This document shows, piece after piece, positions 43,419-51,542 of a stretch of DNA of 64,000 nucleotides (within the stretch, counting starts at the first letter, position 1; each line of letters begins with the position of its first letter). Where the stretch lies: NCBI GenBank assembly GCA_963842065.1, contig CAWJEW010000006.1, forward strand, positions 1-64,000, read 5' to 3'. The position numbers and the translations under genes were made by a program. The stretch comes from CAITWD01 sp963842065 (lineage in GTDB: Bacteria; Actinomycetota; Thermoleophilia; Miltoncostaeales; Miltoncostaeaceae). The notes beneath the pieces were generated by a model. That model was given only the letters and a program-made list of their open reading frames with translations. It did no database searches and had not been told where the DNA came from.

Positions 43419-44297
43419 ATGACTGATACCACCGCGAGTGAGACGCAGTATTGCTATCGCCACCCCGACCGCGAGACGCTGCTGAGCTGTTCCCAGTGCG
43501 AGCGGCCGATCTGCACGGCGTGCATGAACCCGGCTCCGGTCGGCATCCGGTGCCCGGAGTGTGCCGGGAAGACCCGCTCAGGCGCGGAGCACGTCCAGCG
43601 CGGACGCGCGGTGCGGGGGATCAGCCTGTCCGGGCGGCAGCACACCGTGACGTTGACGCTGGTGCTGATCAACGTGGCGGTGTTCATGGCCGAGCTGGCC
43701 CAGGGCGTCGGCATCTCAGGCGGCGGCCCCTCGTCGATCATCACGCGGGGTGGGCTCTACGGCCCCTCGGTTGCCAGCGGCGAGACCTGGCGCCTGGTGA
43801 CCTCGGCCTTCATCCACGAGAGCGTCCTGCACGTGGCCTTCAACATGTGGGTGCTGTGGATACTCGGGACGACCTTCGAGAGCTACGTCGGCTCGCGCCG
43901 GATGCTCATCGTCTACGGGGTCAGCCTGTTGTGGGGATCCGCGGGCGCGCTGCTGTTCTCGGCCGGGTCCCTGACGATCGGGGCCTCAGGGGCCATCTTC
44001 GGCCTGATGGGCGCGCTGGTGGTGATGTTCCGCCAGCGCGGCATCGCGGTCATGCGAAGCGGGCTCGGCGTGCTGATCGTGCTGAACCTCGTGTTTACGC
44101 TGACCATCCCGGGGGTGTCGATCGGCGGGCACATCGGCGGCCTGGTGGGCGGCATCCTGGCCGGCGCGGTGCTGTCGGGATTCGGCCGCGGGCACATCGC
44201 CTACGGACGGCTGAACACCTCGGTCGCTGGCGGCATCCTCGGCCTGTGCGCGGTCGCCATCGCGATCTCGCTCTTGGCCGCCCACGGAGTCGTGTGA
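43419..44297 (+). CDS. Rhomboid intramembrane serine protease with N-terminal zinc finger
   Basis: 292 residues from the ATG at 43419. Residues 10-50 form a B-box-like zinc finger (YCYRHPDRETLLSCSQCERPIC, CMNPAPVGIRCPEC). Six TM helices follow, with ETWRLVTSAFIHESVLHVAFNM, catalytic Ser in GASGAIFGLMGAL and His in GGHIGGLVGG. The first TM loop keeps the HxxxN pattern. It cuts membrane proteins within the bilayer. This zinc-finger/rhomboid architecture is common in actinobacteria. The upstream region carries GGCCGATAC at 43362-43370 but no matching -35. Confidence 0.93.
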   Translation: MTDTTASETQYCYRHPDRETLLSCSQCERPICTACMNPAPVGIRCPECAGKTRSGAEHVQRGRAVRGISLSGRQHTVTLTLVLINVAVFMAELAQGVGISGGGPSSIITRGGLYGPSVASGETWRLVTSAFIHESVLHVAFNMWVLWILGTTFESYVGSRRMLIVYGVSLLWGSAGALLFSAGSLTIGASGAIFGLMGALVVMFRQRGIAVMRSGLGVLIVLNLVFTLTIPGVSIGGHIGGLVGGILAGAVLSGFGRGHIAYGRLNTSVAGGILGLCAVAIAISLLAAHGVV

Positions 44298-44942
44298 CCC
44301 ACGCCGCTGCACGGCGGCATGCGGGCGCTGCCGCAGGATCCGGCCGTGAGCGACGATCTCCAACAGCGATTCGCTCAGGCGGGCGATCAGCGCCGTCCGC
44401 GACGACGACGCCGTCTCGCGGCGGGGGATGTGCCACGTCGCCGGCCCCGTTGACCAGCCGAGGTCGGCGAGGTTGATGCGAACATCGCGATTCACCCCGG
44501 CGCGGGCCGGTCCCAGGCCCACGTGGACGCGCTCACGCACGTGCTGGAGTCCGGCACGGTCCAGCCCGGGCTGGTGGTGACGCACAACCTCCCGCTCGCG
44601 GGGGCTGCGCGACCAGGGACAACCGCGCCGGGGGCGCGATCAAGGTCGCCCTCAGCGCCTGATCGCATCGCGCAGGTGGGCCGCCGCGGAATGGCGGATG
44701 CGTGGTATACAGGCTGCAACACAGGCGCGCATCCACACCCAGCCCGATCGCAGGGATTTCCATGACGGTGTACAACTAGACGCAGCACCGCAGGACGCGG
44801 TCGAGCGTGCGGCAGGTCGGTCCGGACGCGATGGCAGAGCGCGGGTCGTCGCGTTGCACGGTGATGCCACAATGATGTGCCATGACGCCTGACGGGGACA
44901 CGGGCGTTTCCCGGAACAGACGACCACGACGCGACGGATCGC
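44298..44942. other. 645 bp without a supportable gene
   Basis: Frames on both strands are open for up to 150 codons, but they are Arg/Ala/Pro-rich and have no recognisable fold. One minus frame runs far into the antisense of the rhomboid gene. No tRNA or strong terminator was seen. Nothing more can be supported. Confidence 0.5.
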
Positions 44943-45746
44943 ATGATCGATATTGGGACCACACTTCGTGACGCGCGAACGCGGCAGGGCCTCGAGCTTC
45001 CGGAATGTGAGCTCCAGACCCGTATCCGCGCGCGCTATCTCACCGCCTTGGAGGAGGAGCGGTTCGAAGTGCTCCCTGAGCGGGCGTACGCGCGCGGCTT
45101 CCTGCGCAGCTACGCGACGTTTCTCGGCGTCGATGCGCGCGTGCTCGTCGAGGAGTTCGACGACCGCATGGGCGGTCCCCCGGGCGGCGGCGAGCCGCCG
45201 ATTCCGCCCGGCGACCCGCCGCGCCGGCGCGTGCCGCTGCCCGGGGGACCCGTTCGCAGGCGTGGCGGCATGCGACACAAGGGCGCGATCGCATGGCTGG
45301 TGGTCGGCGCGCTGGGCGCCCTGCTGGTGGCGTTGTGGGTGGGTGCCGCCTACCGGGAGCGCGCGTCGACGATCACGCCTCCTGCCGCGACCACGCCGTC
45401 CCTCACGACACCGGCCGCCCAGGCGGCCACGACCCCAGCCGCGGGCCTGACGAGCGGCGCAAACTCAGCGGTGATCTCCCGCGCGGCGCTCGTGCTGCGG
45501 ATACAGGGATCGCCCGGCACCGGCAGCCGCGTCACCGCCCGTTCCGGGAATGCCACGGGTCAGGTCCTCTTCAGCGGGGAGATTCCCAGCGGCGCCACCC
45601 AGGAGATCGACGCGGGCGGCGACGTGTGGCTCAGCTTCGATGCGTCGACCGGTGTCGGGCTGAACGTCAACGGGCAGCCGGTCGAGGTCCCGGGCGGCAT
45701 CTCGAGTGTGGTGATCACGCCGAACGGCACCCTGCGCGGAAGCTGA
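44943..45746 (+). CDS. rodZ: RodZ-like helix-turn-helix transmembrane protein
   Basis: 267 residues. The N-terminal HTH_25 (IGTTLRDARTRQGLELPECE, IRARYLTALEEERFEVLPER, YARGFLRSYATFLGVD) is the RodZ signature. A Pro/Gly-rich linker, one TM (IAWLVVGALGALLVALWVGAA), a Thr/Pro-rich spacer and a C-terminal beta domain (DUF4115-like, LVLRIQGSPGTGSRV, SFDASTGVGLNVNG) follow. RodZ links MreB or other cytoskeleton to the envelope in rods; in actinobacteria its role is less clear. Single gene, convergent with the M42 peptidase. Confidence 0.88.
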   Translation: MIDIGTTLRDARTRQGLELPECELQTRIRARYLTALEEERFEVLPERAYARGFLRSYATFLGVDARVLVEEFDDRMGGPPGGGEPPIPPGDPPRRRVPLPGGPVRRRGGMRHKGAIAWLVVGALGALLVALWVGAAYRERASTITPPAATTPSLTTPAAQAATTPAAGLTSGANSAVISRAALVLRIQGSPGTGSRVTARSGNATGQVLFSGEIPSGATQEIDAGGDVWLSFDASTGVGLNVNGQPVEVPGGISSVVITPNGTLRGS

Positions 45747-45774
45747 GGGCGCCCTCGGGGGCCCCCGGCGGCGG

Positions 45775-46815
45775 TTAGTCGAGGCCGAAGCGGTGGGCCG
45801 ATTCGACGAACGCAACAACCAGGTCGATGGCCGCCTGAATGTCATCGGGGTGACAGACCTCAATCGATGAATGCCCGTAGCGGGTCGGGATGGAGACGCA
45901 CCCGGCGATCGATCCGGCTCCCGAGAGCTGCAACGACTGCGTGTCGGTGCCGCCCTTGTTCGACACGTGGAACTGATGGGGAATCTCACGCTCGATCGCG
46001 AGCTTCTCGAGGAACGCCACCAGCCGATGCGAGCCGATCGCGCTGGCGTCCATGATCCGGATCGCCACGCCCTTGCCGAGCGCGGTTCCGCCGCCGCCGC
46101 TCTGGCCGGGGCCGTCGGTCGACGGGCAGGTGTCGATCGCGACCCCGATCTCGGGCCCCTGGCGCGTGGCGGCGACGCGGGCACCGCGCAGCCCGACTTC
46201 CTCCTGGACGGTCGCGGTGGCCAGCACGTGCACCGCAGACGGCGCGGTGGTGCGCATGGCTTCCAGAAGGACGAATACGCCGACGCGATCGTCGAGCGCC
46301 TTGCCGCCGACCAAATCCCCGAACGCGGCGAAGGTGCGATTGCGGGTCACGACATCGCCTGGTCGCACGAGCTCGCGCACACGCTCTGCCGGCAGTCCCA
46401 GATCGATCCGCAGGTCCTCAAGCTTGGGCGCGCGGTTGCGGTCCTCCGGGCTGAGGGCGTGAACGGGGGGGAGCCCGACCATGCCGTCGAGCGTCTCGCG
46501 GCCGTGGACCAGCACACGCTGGCTGACCAGCGTTCGCGCGTCCCAGCCTCCGAGCGGGATCACCCGCAGGAAACCGGAGTCGTCGATCGCAGTGACCATC
46601 AGCCCGATCTCGTCCATGTGGGCGGCGAGCATCACGCGCACGGCGTGCGCGCCGCCGCCGGCCGGCTCGCGCACGCCGCACAACCCGCCGAGGGGATCCG
46701 GCTCGATGCGGTCGACCGACGGCGCCAGTTCCCGTCGGACGATCGCGGCGATGGCCTCTTCCCGACCGGAGGTTCCGTGGGCGTTGGAGAGCTCGGCAAG
46801 CAGTTCGATGCGCAT
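45775..46815 (-). CDS. M42-family aminopeptidase
   Basis: 346 residues from the ATG at 46815. Metal and catalytic motifs of the M42 (FrvX/TET) family: LAAHMDEIGLMV, GGKALDDRVGVFVLLEA, TVQEEVGLRGARVA (catalytic Glu pair), AIDTCPSTDGPG and a C-terminal YGHSSIEVCHPDDI His. These form large cytosolic dodecamers that trim short peptides. Some relatives are annotated endoglucanases, but without support here. The in-frame upstream extension overlaps the next gene and is not M42-like. Confidence 0.92.
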   Translation of the reverse strand: MRIELLAELSNAHGTSGREEAIAAIVRRELAPSVDRIEPDPLGGLCGVREPAGGGAHAVRVMLAAHMDEIGLMVTAIDDSGFLRVIPLGGWDARTLVSQRVLVHGRETLDGMVGLPPVHALSPEDRNRAPKLEDLRIDLGLPAERVRELVRPGDVVTRNRTFAAFGDLVGGKALDDRVGVFVLLEAMRTTAPSAVHVLATATVQEEVGLRGARVAATRQGPEIGVAIDTCPSTDGPGQSGGGGTALGKGVAIRIMDASAIGSHRLVAFLEKLAIEREIPHQFHVSNKGGTDTQSLQLSGAGSIAGCVSIPTRYGHSSIEVCHPDDIQAAIDLVVAFVESAHRFGLD

Positions 46816-46928
46816 GACCGGCAGCCTACCGGGCATGCCCGTGACGAGCCGACGGGCCCGGCCGGCTCGCATCCTGTGTCGCTGCGCCGGGGCGCGGGCC
46901 GCCTGGGCGGCCCGCCCACGGCATGCGG

Positions 46929-47708
46929 CTAGTCGTTGCCCAGGCGGGACAGGCCATACAGGGCGAACGCGCCGAAGACGGCCATCAGGACGGCGATCGA
47001 CACGATCGCCGGCCACAGCCCGCCCCAGGTCATTGTCTGGGACTCTGCGCTGCGCGAGAACTCCAGAATCCGGGTGACCGGGTTCCAGTTGGAGACGGTG
47101 CGCAGCCAGCCGGTTTGCAGGTCGCGCGGAGCGTAGGCCACCGACGTGAACACGAGGATGAACACGACCAGCTGCATCATTGGCGCGGCCTGGACGGTGC
47201 GCGCACGCAGGGCAACGCCCATCGACCAGCACGCGGTCGCCATGGAAAAGCTCGCGGCCATCGCGTAGATGGCGATCGTGCCGAGCACCCCGGGCGGCGT
47301 GAGCCCGCCGATCCATGCGGCGATCAACACGACGGTCGTGGTGAACAGGCTGCGCATCGCCGCCGCGGTAAACGGCCCCGCCACGAGCGCCAGGCGCGGC
47401 GCGGGACTCGAGATCAGCCGATCGACGAAACCGCCCTCGATATCGCGGGCGAGGGTCATGCCGGCGTTGATGCCCGCGAACCCGGCACCCATGATCGTCG
47501 CGAACGGCAGCGTGAAGGCGAGATAGCTGCTGGTGCCGAGCGGCATCGCCGAGATGCCGTGGAAGGCGCCCGATGTCGCCACGAGGATGAACAGCGGCAT
47601 CACCAGCGACGGGATGAACACGGCCGGCATGCGCCGGACAAGGATCAGGGCCCGCCAGGCGAGCATGCCCGACACCGATGCGGTACGTCCCAGCGTGGAT
47701 TCGCTCAC
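46929..47708 (-). CDS. ABC-2 type transporter permease (second)
   Basis: 259 residues from a GTG at 47708, six TM helices. PAVFIPSLVMPLFILVATSGAFHG and GMTLARDIEGGFVDRLISSPAPRLALVAG match the DrrB/ABC-2 family amphipathic motif. The start overlaps the upstream permease stop (GTGA). With the other permease and ATPase this makes a DrrA-type exporter; two non-identical permeases imply a heterodimeric membrane part. Confidence 0.9.
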   Translation of the reverse strand: MSESTLGRTASVSGMLAWRALILVRRMPAVFIPSLVMPLFILVATSGAFHGISAMPLGTSSYLAFTLPFATIMGAGFAGINAGMTLARDIEGGFVDRLISSPAPRLALVAGPFTAAAMRSLFTTTVVLIAAWIGGLTPPGVLGTIAIYAMAASFSMATACWSMGVALRARTVQAAPMMQLVVFILVFTSVAYAPRDLQTGWLRTVSNWNPVTRILEFSRSAESQTMTWGGLWPAIVSIAVLMAVFGAFALYGLSRLGND

Positions 47709-48487
47709 GAGTCGCCCTCCAGACGGCGCCGGAAGTTGATCACGCAGCCGCCGACGGTGAGGATCGCCAACCCGATGATGATCGCCAGCGAGATCCCTGC
47801 CTGGTGCCAGTCGACGCCGACGATCACCTGCGCGCGCATGCCCTCGACCAGATGCGAGATCGGGTTGAGGTCGGCGACAACCTTGAACCAGCCCGTCATC
47901 GTCTCACGCGGGAAGAACGTCGAGGAGAAGAACATCAGCGCAAAAAACAGCGGGAACATGCCCTGCACGGCCTCGGCCGAGCCGGTCCGCAGCGCCAGCA
48001 GCACCCCGAGACCACCGATGGGCACGGCCAGGAGGGCAGCCAGCACGATCACGATCAGCGCTCCCAGAACACCCCCTTTCACCGTCGCACCGAAGATCAC
48101 CGCGATCACCAAGAAGAACGTCGCCTGACCGGCGGCGAGCACGACGCTGGCGCACAGGCGGCTGACCAGGATCGCCGATCGTGATGCCGGGGAGGAGACG
48201 AGCCGGTCAAAAAAGCCGCCCTCGATGTCTCCGGCAAAGAACGCCCCGGCCCCGACGGCCGAGATGAGCACGCCCTGCACGATCGCTCCGGTCACGGCGA
48301 AGCTCAAGAAGCCGTTGACCTTGGGGAAACCCGGGATGAAATCGATCGAGCGCCCGAACGACGCGGTAAAGATCGCCATCAGCACGAGCGGGAAGAACAG
48401 CGACGGGAACCATGCCTGCGGGAAGCGGAAGGTGGACTTGATCGACCGCCGCGCCAGGGCTGTGGTCTGGAGGATCGCGGGGCTCAC
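47705..48487 (-). CDS. ABC-2 type transporter permease (first)
   Basis: 260 residues from a GTG at 48487, six TM helices. FPSLFFPLVLMAIFTASFGR, AGDIEGGFFDRLVSSPASRSAIL and PRETMTGWFKVVADLNPISHLVEGMR are ABC-2 permease signatures. It is homologous to the next permease, sharing the DIEGGF-DRL-SSPA motif, so the pair arose by duplication. Overlaps both neighbours by 4 nt. Confidence 0.92.
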   Translation of the reverse strand: MSPAILQTTALARRSIKSTFRFPQAWFPSLFFPLVLMAIFTASFGRSIDFIPGFPKVNGFLSFAVTGAIVQGVLISAVGAGAFFAGDIEGGFFDRLVSSPASRSAILVSRLCASVVLAAGQATFFLVIAVIFGATVKGGVLGALIVIVLAALLAVPIGGLGVLLALRTGSAEAVQGMFPLFFALMFFSSTFFPRETMTGWFKVVADLNPISHLVEGMRAQVIVGVDWHQAGISLAIIIGLAILTVGGCVINFRRRLEGDS

Positions 48488-49473
48488 TTGCGCCCCTTGC
48501 GGCCGCGTCCGGCGCCAGGCGCGGCGCTGGCGTCGCCTTCGAGCCGGTGCCCGGTCTTGATCACGAACACGTCATCGAGCGACGGCTGGTGGAGGTCGAC
48601 GGCGGCGGTGGCGATGTTGGCGTTATCGAGCGCCCGCACGACCTGGACGATGCCCTCGGCGCCCGAGGCCAGCCGGACCGCGGCGGCCCCGGGCTTGCCG
48701 TCGGCCTCCGGGCCGAATTGGGCGAGCACTTGGGCCGTGTCAGACACACGCGCCGGATCGGCCGGGGTGATCATCAGGGTCGGATCGCCGACGGCGGCCT
48801 TCAGCTCGGTCGGGGTCCCCTCGGCAACGATCCTGCCGCCATCAATGATGCCGACCCGCCCAGCGAGCTGATCGGCCTCCTCGAGGTACTGGGTCGTCAG
48901 GAACACGGTCGTGCCGGATTCTCGGTTCAGCCGTCGTACCTCTTCCCACAGCGCCACGCGGGACATGGGGTCGAGGCCTGTCGTCGGCTCGTCCAAGAAC
49001 AGCACGACCGGCTCGTGGACGAGCGCCAGCGCAAGGTCGAGCCGGCGGCGCATGCCGCCCGAGTAGGTGCCCACACGCCGATCGGCCGCGTCGGTCAGCC
49101 CGACGCGCTCAAGCAGTTCCTCGGCACGCGCGTGCCCTTGATTGCGCGGGATCGCGTGCAGCACGGCCTGCAGGCGTAGCAGCTCGCGCCCGGTCATGAA
49201 TGGGTCGATGGCGGCGTCTTGGAGCGCGACGCCGATCGCGCGGCGCACGCTGGCAGCCTCTGCCAGGACATCGAACCCGGCGACGGTGGCGGTGCCCCCC
49301 GTCGGGCGCAGCAGCGTCGTCAGCATCCGGACGGTGGTGCTCTTACCGGCCCCGTTTGGCCCGAGAAACCCGTAGACCTCACCGGCCCGGACACGGAGAT
49401 CGATGCCGTCGACCGCCCGGATCCCACCCTTGAACTCGCGTACCAATCCCTCAACGACAATCGCGTCGGTCAC
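48484..49473 (-). CDS. ABC transporter ATPase, DrrA-type
   Basis: 329 residues from a GTG at 49473. Walker A GFLGPNGAGKSTTVRML, signature YSGGMRRRLDLALALV, Walker B VLFLDEPTTGLDPMSR and switch His region replaced by LTTQYLEEADQL, as typical for the DrrA/daunorubicin-resistance family. The C-terminal extension (GTPTELKAAVGDPTLMITPADPARV) fits the DrrA C-terminal domain. Drives export of a drug or lipid with the two downstream permeases. Divergent from the DksA-like gene. Confidence 0.94.
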   Translation of the reverse strand: MTDAIVVEGLVREFKGGIRAVDGIDLRVRAGEVYGFLGPNGAGKSTTVRMLTTLLRPTGGTATVAGFDVLAEAASVRRAIGVALQDAAIDPFMTGRELLRLQAVLHAIPRNQGHARAEELLERVGLTDAADRRVGTYSGGMRRRLDLALALVHEPVVLFLDEPTTGLDPMSRVALWEEVRRLNRESGTTVFLTTQYLEEADQLAGRVGIIDGGRIVAEGTPTELKAAVGDPTLMITPADPARVSDTAQVLAQFGPEADGKPGAAAVRLASGAEGIVQVVRALDNANIATAAVDLHQPSLDDVFVIKTGHRLEGDASAAPGAGRGRKGRK

Positions 49474-49541
49474 GTATGTGGGGCCTCGTCATCGGTGTTG
49501 CCGGGGAGGACGAATCCGTCCCTCGATACGATCTGACCATT

Positions 49542-49895
49542 ATGGAGACTCATGACAGCGAATCGCCGTTGAACCGGATCGCGCGGCTGGAGGCAGAGAT
49601 TACTTCCGCGCTCGCCGACCGCGACCTTGCATCCGACGCCGACGAGCGGTCCGATGGGCACCACCACCCCGCCGAGGCGGCGACGGATGCAGACCTGCGC
49701 GAGCGGCAACTGCAGGACACCCTGCGCATGCGCCAGCAGCTGGAGCGCCTGGCCCGCGCGCGCGCGGCGATCGCTGCCGGGACCTACGGTGTCTGCGTCG
49801 ACTGCGGCAAGCCAATCACGGAGGGCCGGCTGCACGCGATTCCGGACGCGGAGCGCTGTGTCAGCTGCCAGAGCATCGCGGCGCGGCGCCGTTAG
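49542..49895 (+). CDS. DksA/TraR-family zinc-finger protein
   Basis: 117 residues from the ATG at 49542. An N-terminal coiled coil (LNRIARLEAEITSAL; DTLRMRQQLERLARARAAIAAG) and the four-Cys zinc finger YGVCVDCGKPITEGRLHAIPDAERCVSCQ are diagnostic. DksA-like factors bind the RNA polymerase secondary channel; many actinobacterial members have divergent coiled-coil tips and unknown role. Ends 4 bp inside the convergent ctaA gene. Confidence 0.9.
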   Translation: METHDSESPLNRIARLEAEITSALADRDLASDADERSDGHHHPAEAATDADLRERQLQDTLRMRQQLERLARARAAIAAGTYGVCVDCGKPITEGRLHAIPDAERCVSCQSIAARRR

Positions 49896-50887
49896 GGCGT
49901 CGGCGCAGGCGTGGCGGATGGGGGCGCGCTTACGCGCGCGCCAACACCGCGCGTCACGGGCTCCGGCGGGGCGGCGGCCAGCCATGCGAGCACCAGCCCG
50001 CATGACCAGACCAGTCCGGCGATCGGCACGTGTGCCGCGACCCACTGCCAGGGTAGGCCGTGCCGGAATTGATACTCGCCGATGAAGATCTGCACCGCAA
50101 GCAGCGGCAGGAACGCGGCCAGCACGCGCAGCGCCAGCGGGTCCCTGGGACGCTCACGCCACATCCACAGCCCGAGGACGACCATGAATACGACGAGCGT
50201 CGCCACGGCACGCACGTGCAGCCAGATCGTCAGCTGCAGGTTGCCCAAGCGGTCGGTCGCGCTCGCCGCGCCGGAATGCGGCCCGGATGCGGTGACCAGG
50301 ATCCCGGTGACCACCACGCACAACAGCGACAGGGCCGCCAGGCTCGCAAACGGGCCGCGCCGACGATCCCACGTGCGCGTCCAGCCCTTGCGGTCGTCCC
50401 GGTAAAAGACCAGGGCCATCACCGCGGCACCCAGACCGAGCAGCGCGAGCAGGAAGTGGCTGCCGACCATGATGGGGTTGAGCCCCGACAGGACGGTGAT
50501 CCCGCCGAGCGGAATCTGCCCGACGGTCATGATGGCGGCCGCGAGCATGAACCCGCGCACCTTGCCCGACGCCGACGGGGTGTAGTGGGCGACCAGCCAC
50601 GCCAGGACCGCATAGACGACAATCACGCCCGAGAGCATCCGGTTGGAGAACTCGATGATCGGGTGCTCGCCGGTCGGCGGCAGCACGCCGCCGTGGCACA
50701 ACGGCCAGTCGGGGCATCCGAGTCCGGAGCTGGTCAGACGCACGAGCCCGCCGCTGAGCAGGATCGCCCAAAGAAAGAACGCGTTGAGCCCGGCGACAAT
50801 CACGAAGCCCGCCGGGGTCACCAGGGCCGCGGGAACGAGCCGCCTGGGGGCCTGGGCAGTTGCACTCAGAATCGCCACATGCGTCAT
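49892..50887 (-). CDS. ctaA: Heme A synthase (CtaA/Cox15)
   Basis: 331 residues, eight TM helices. ILLSGGLVRLTSSGLGCPDWPLCHGGVLPP contains the conserved RxTxSGLGCPDWPxC motif with a Cys pair. Heme-ligand His are in the IIEFSNRMLSG region (Glu and neighbouring residues), VGSHFLLALLGL, IWLHVRAV and VAAHVPIAGL. It converts heme O to heme A for aa3-type oxidase. Divergent from the 50925 gene and near a CopC-CopD copper protein, which fits oxidase biogenesis. Confidence 0.93.
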   Translation of the reverse strand: MTHVAILSATAQAPRRLVPAALVTPAGFVIVAGLNAFFLWAILLSGGLVRLTSSGLGCPDWPLCHGGVLPPTGEHPIIEFSNRMLSGVIVVYAVLAWLVAHYTPSASGKVRGFMLAAAIMTVGQIPLGGITVLSGLNPIMVGSHFLLALLGLGAAVMALVFYRDDRKGWTRTWDRRRGPFASLAALSLLCVVVTGILVTASGPHSGAASATDRLGNLQLTIWLHVRAVATLVVFMVVLGLWMWRERPRDPLALRVLAAFLPLLAVQIFIGEYQFRHGLPWQWVAAHVPIAGLVWSCGLVLAWLAAAPPEPVTRGVGARVSAPPSATPAPTP

Positions 50888-50924
50888 GGTAGCGTCAGAT
50901 CGGGTGGTCCCGGAGGTGCAAAAG

Positions 50925-51542
50925 ATGGCGAGCGAAGGGTCGACCCCTGCGCTTGAGACGGATCAAACCGGAGCGGATCCCGCGCCAGAGCCTGCGCAGC
51001 GGGATCCGCGCCGTACGCGCATCGGGCGCATACTCGGGGCAATCGTCATCCTTGTCGCGATCGGTGCGGCGGTCGCGTTCCGCCTGACCGCCGGGATCTC
51101 CGACACCGTCGTGGTCGCGCACGTGGCGGCCGTCCAGGATCTGCTGCCCACCGGCTCGTCGCCCGCGCCGGGGCAGGTACTCGCCGGACTTCCGATCCAG
51201 GATCTGCCCGCGTACCGCTGGCCTGCGATCGGATCGCGCGTGGATGTCGTCGGCACCCACACGGTCGCGACGACGTTCTACCAACGCGGCGGTCGGGTGC
51301 TGGCGGTCAGCGTCGTCTCGGGCGGACCCGTGCGCGAGCCGGGGCCCGTCGTAGTCACGCCGGGCGGCGATCCCGTGCATGAGATCAGCCTCGCCGGGCG
51401 CGCGATCCTCTCCTGGCGCCATGCGGGCCACACGATCGTTATGTCCTCGATCGCGGTCCCGACGCGAACGCTCGTCGAACTTGCCCAGGCGCTCAACGGT
51501 GCGCCGGTGAGCCCGGCGGTCACACCGACGGGGAGTGGATGA
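50925..51542 (+). CDS. Single-TM hypothetical protein with extracytoplasmic SAF-like domain
   Basis: 205 residues from the ATG at 50925, chosen because GGAGGTG lies 6 nt upstream. After a Pro/Glu-rich cytoplasmic tail, one TM (RILGAIVILVAIGAAVAF) is followed by an external domain: VLAGLPIQDLPAYRWPAIGSRVDVVG, VLAVSVVSGGP and HTIVMSSIAVPTRTLVELAQAL. The beta-rich pattern weakly recalls SAF/flp-pilus CpaB-type folds; this is uncertain. The stop overlaps copCD (ATGA), suggesting a role in the same copper or envelope process. Confidence 0.65.
   Translation: MASEGSTPALETDQTGADPAPEPAQRDPRRTRIGRILGAIVILVAIGAAVAFRLTAGISDTVVVAHVAAVQDLLPTGSSPAPGQVLAGLPIQDLPAYRWPAIGSRVDVVGTHTVATTFYQRGGRVLAVSVVSGGPVREPGPVVVTPGGDPVHEISLAGRAILSWRHAGHTIVMSSIAVPTRTLVELAQALNGAPVSPAVTPTGSG

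Noticed and set aside
41857..43422. 521-codon plus-strand open frame antisense to gltB
   Set aside because: Shadow frame from high GC. It is His/Arg/Asp-rich without folds, while the minus strand has complete glutamate synthase motifs.
43986..44585. Minus-strand frame in the 44.3-44.6 kb gap
   Set aside because: It looks partly protein-like but runs about 300 bp into the antisense of the rhomboid gene, and I recognise no family.
45775..46815. M42 gene called as endoglucanase
   Set aside because: Motifs fit the M42 peptidase family. The cellulase label is a historical annotation with no support here.
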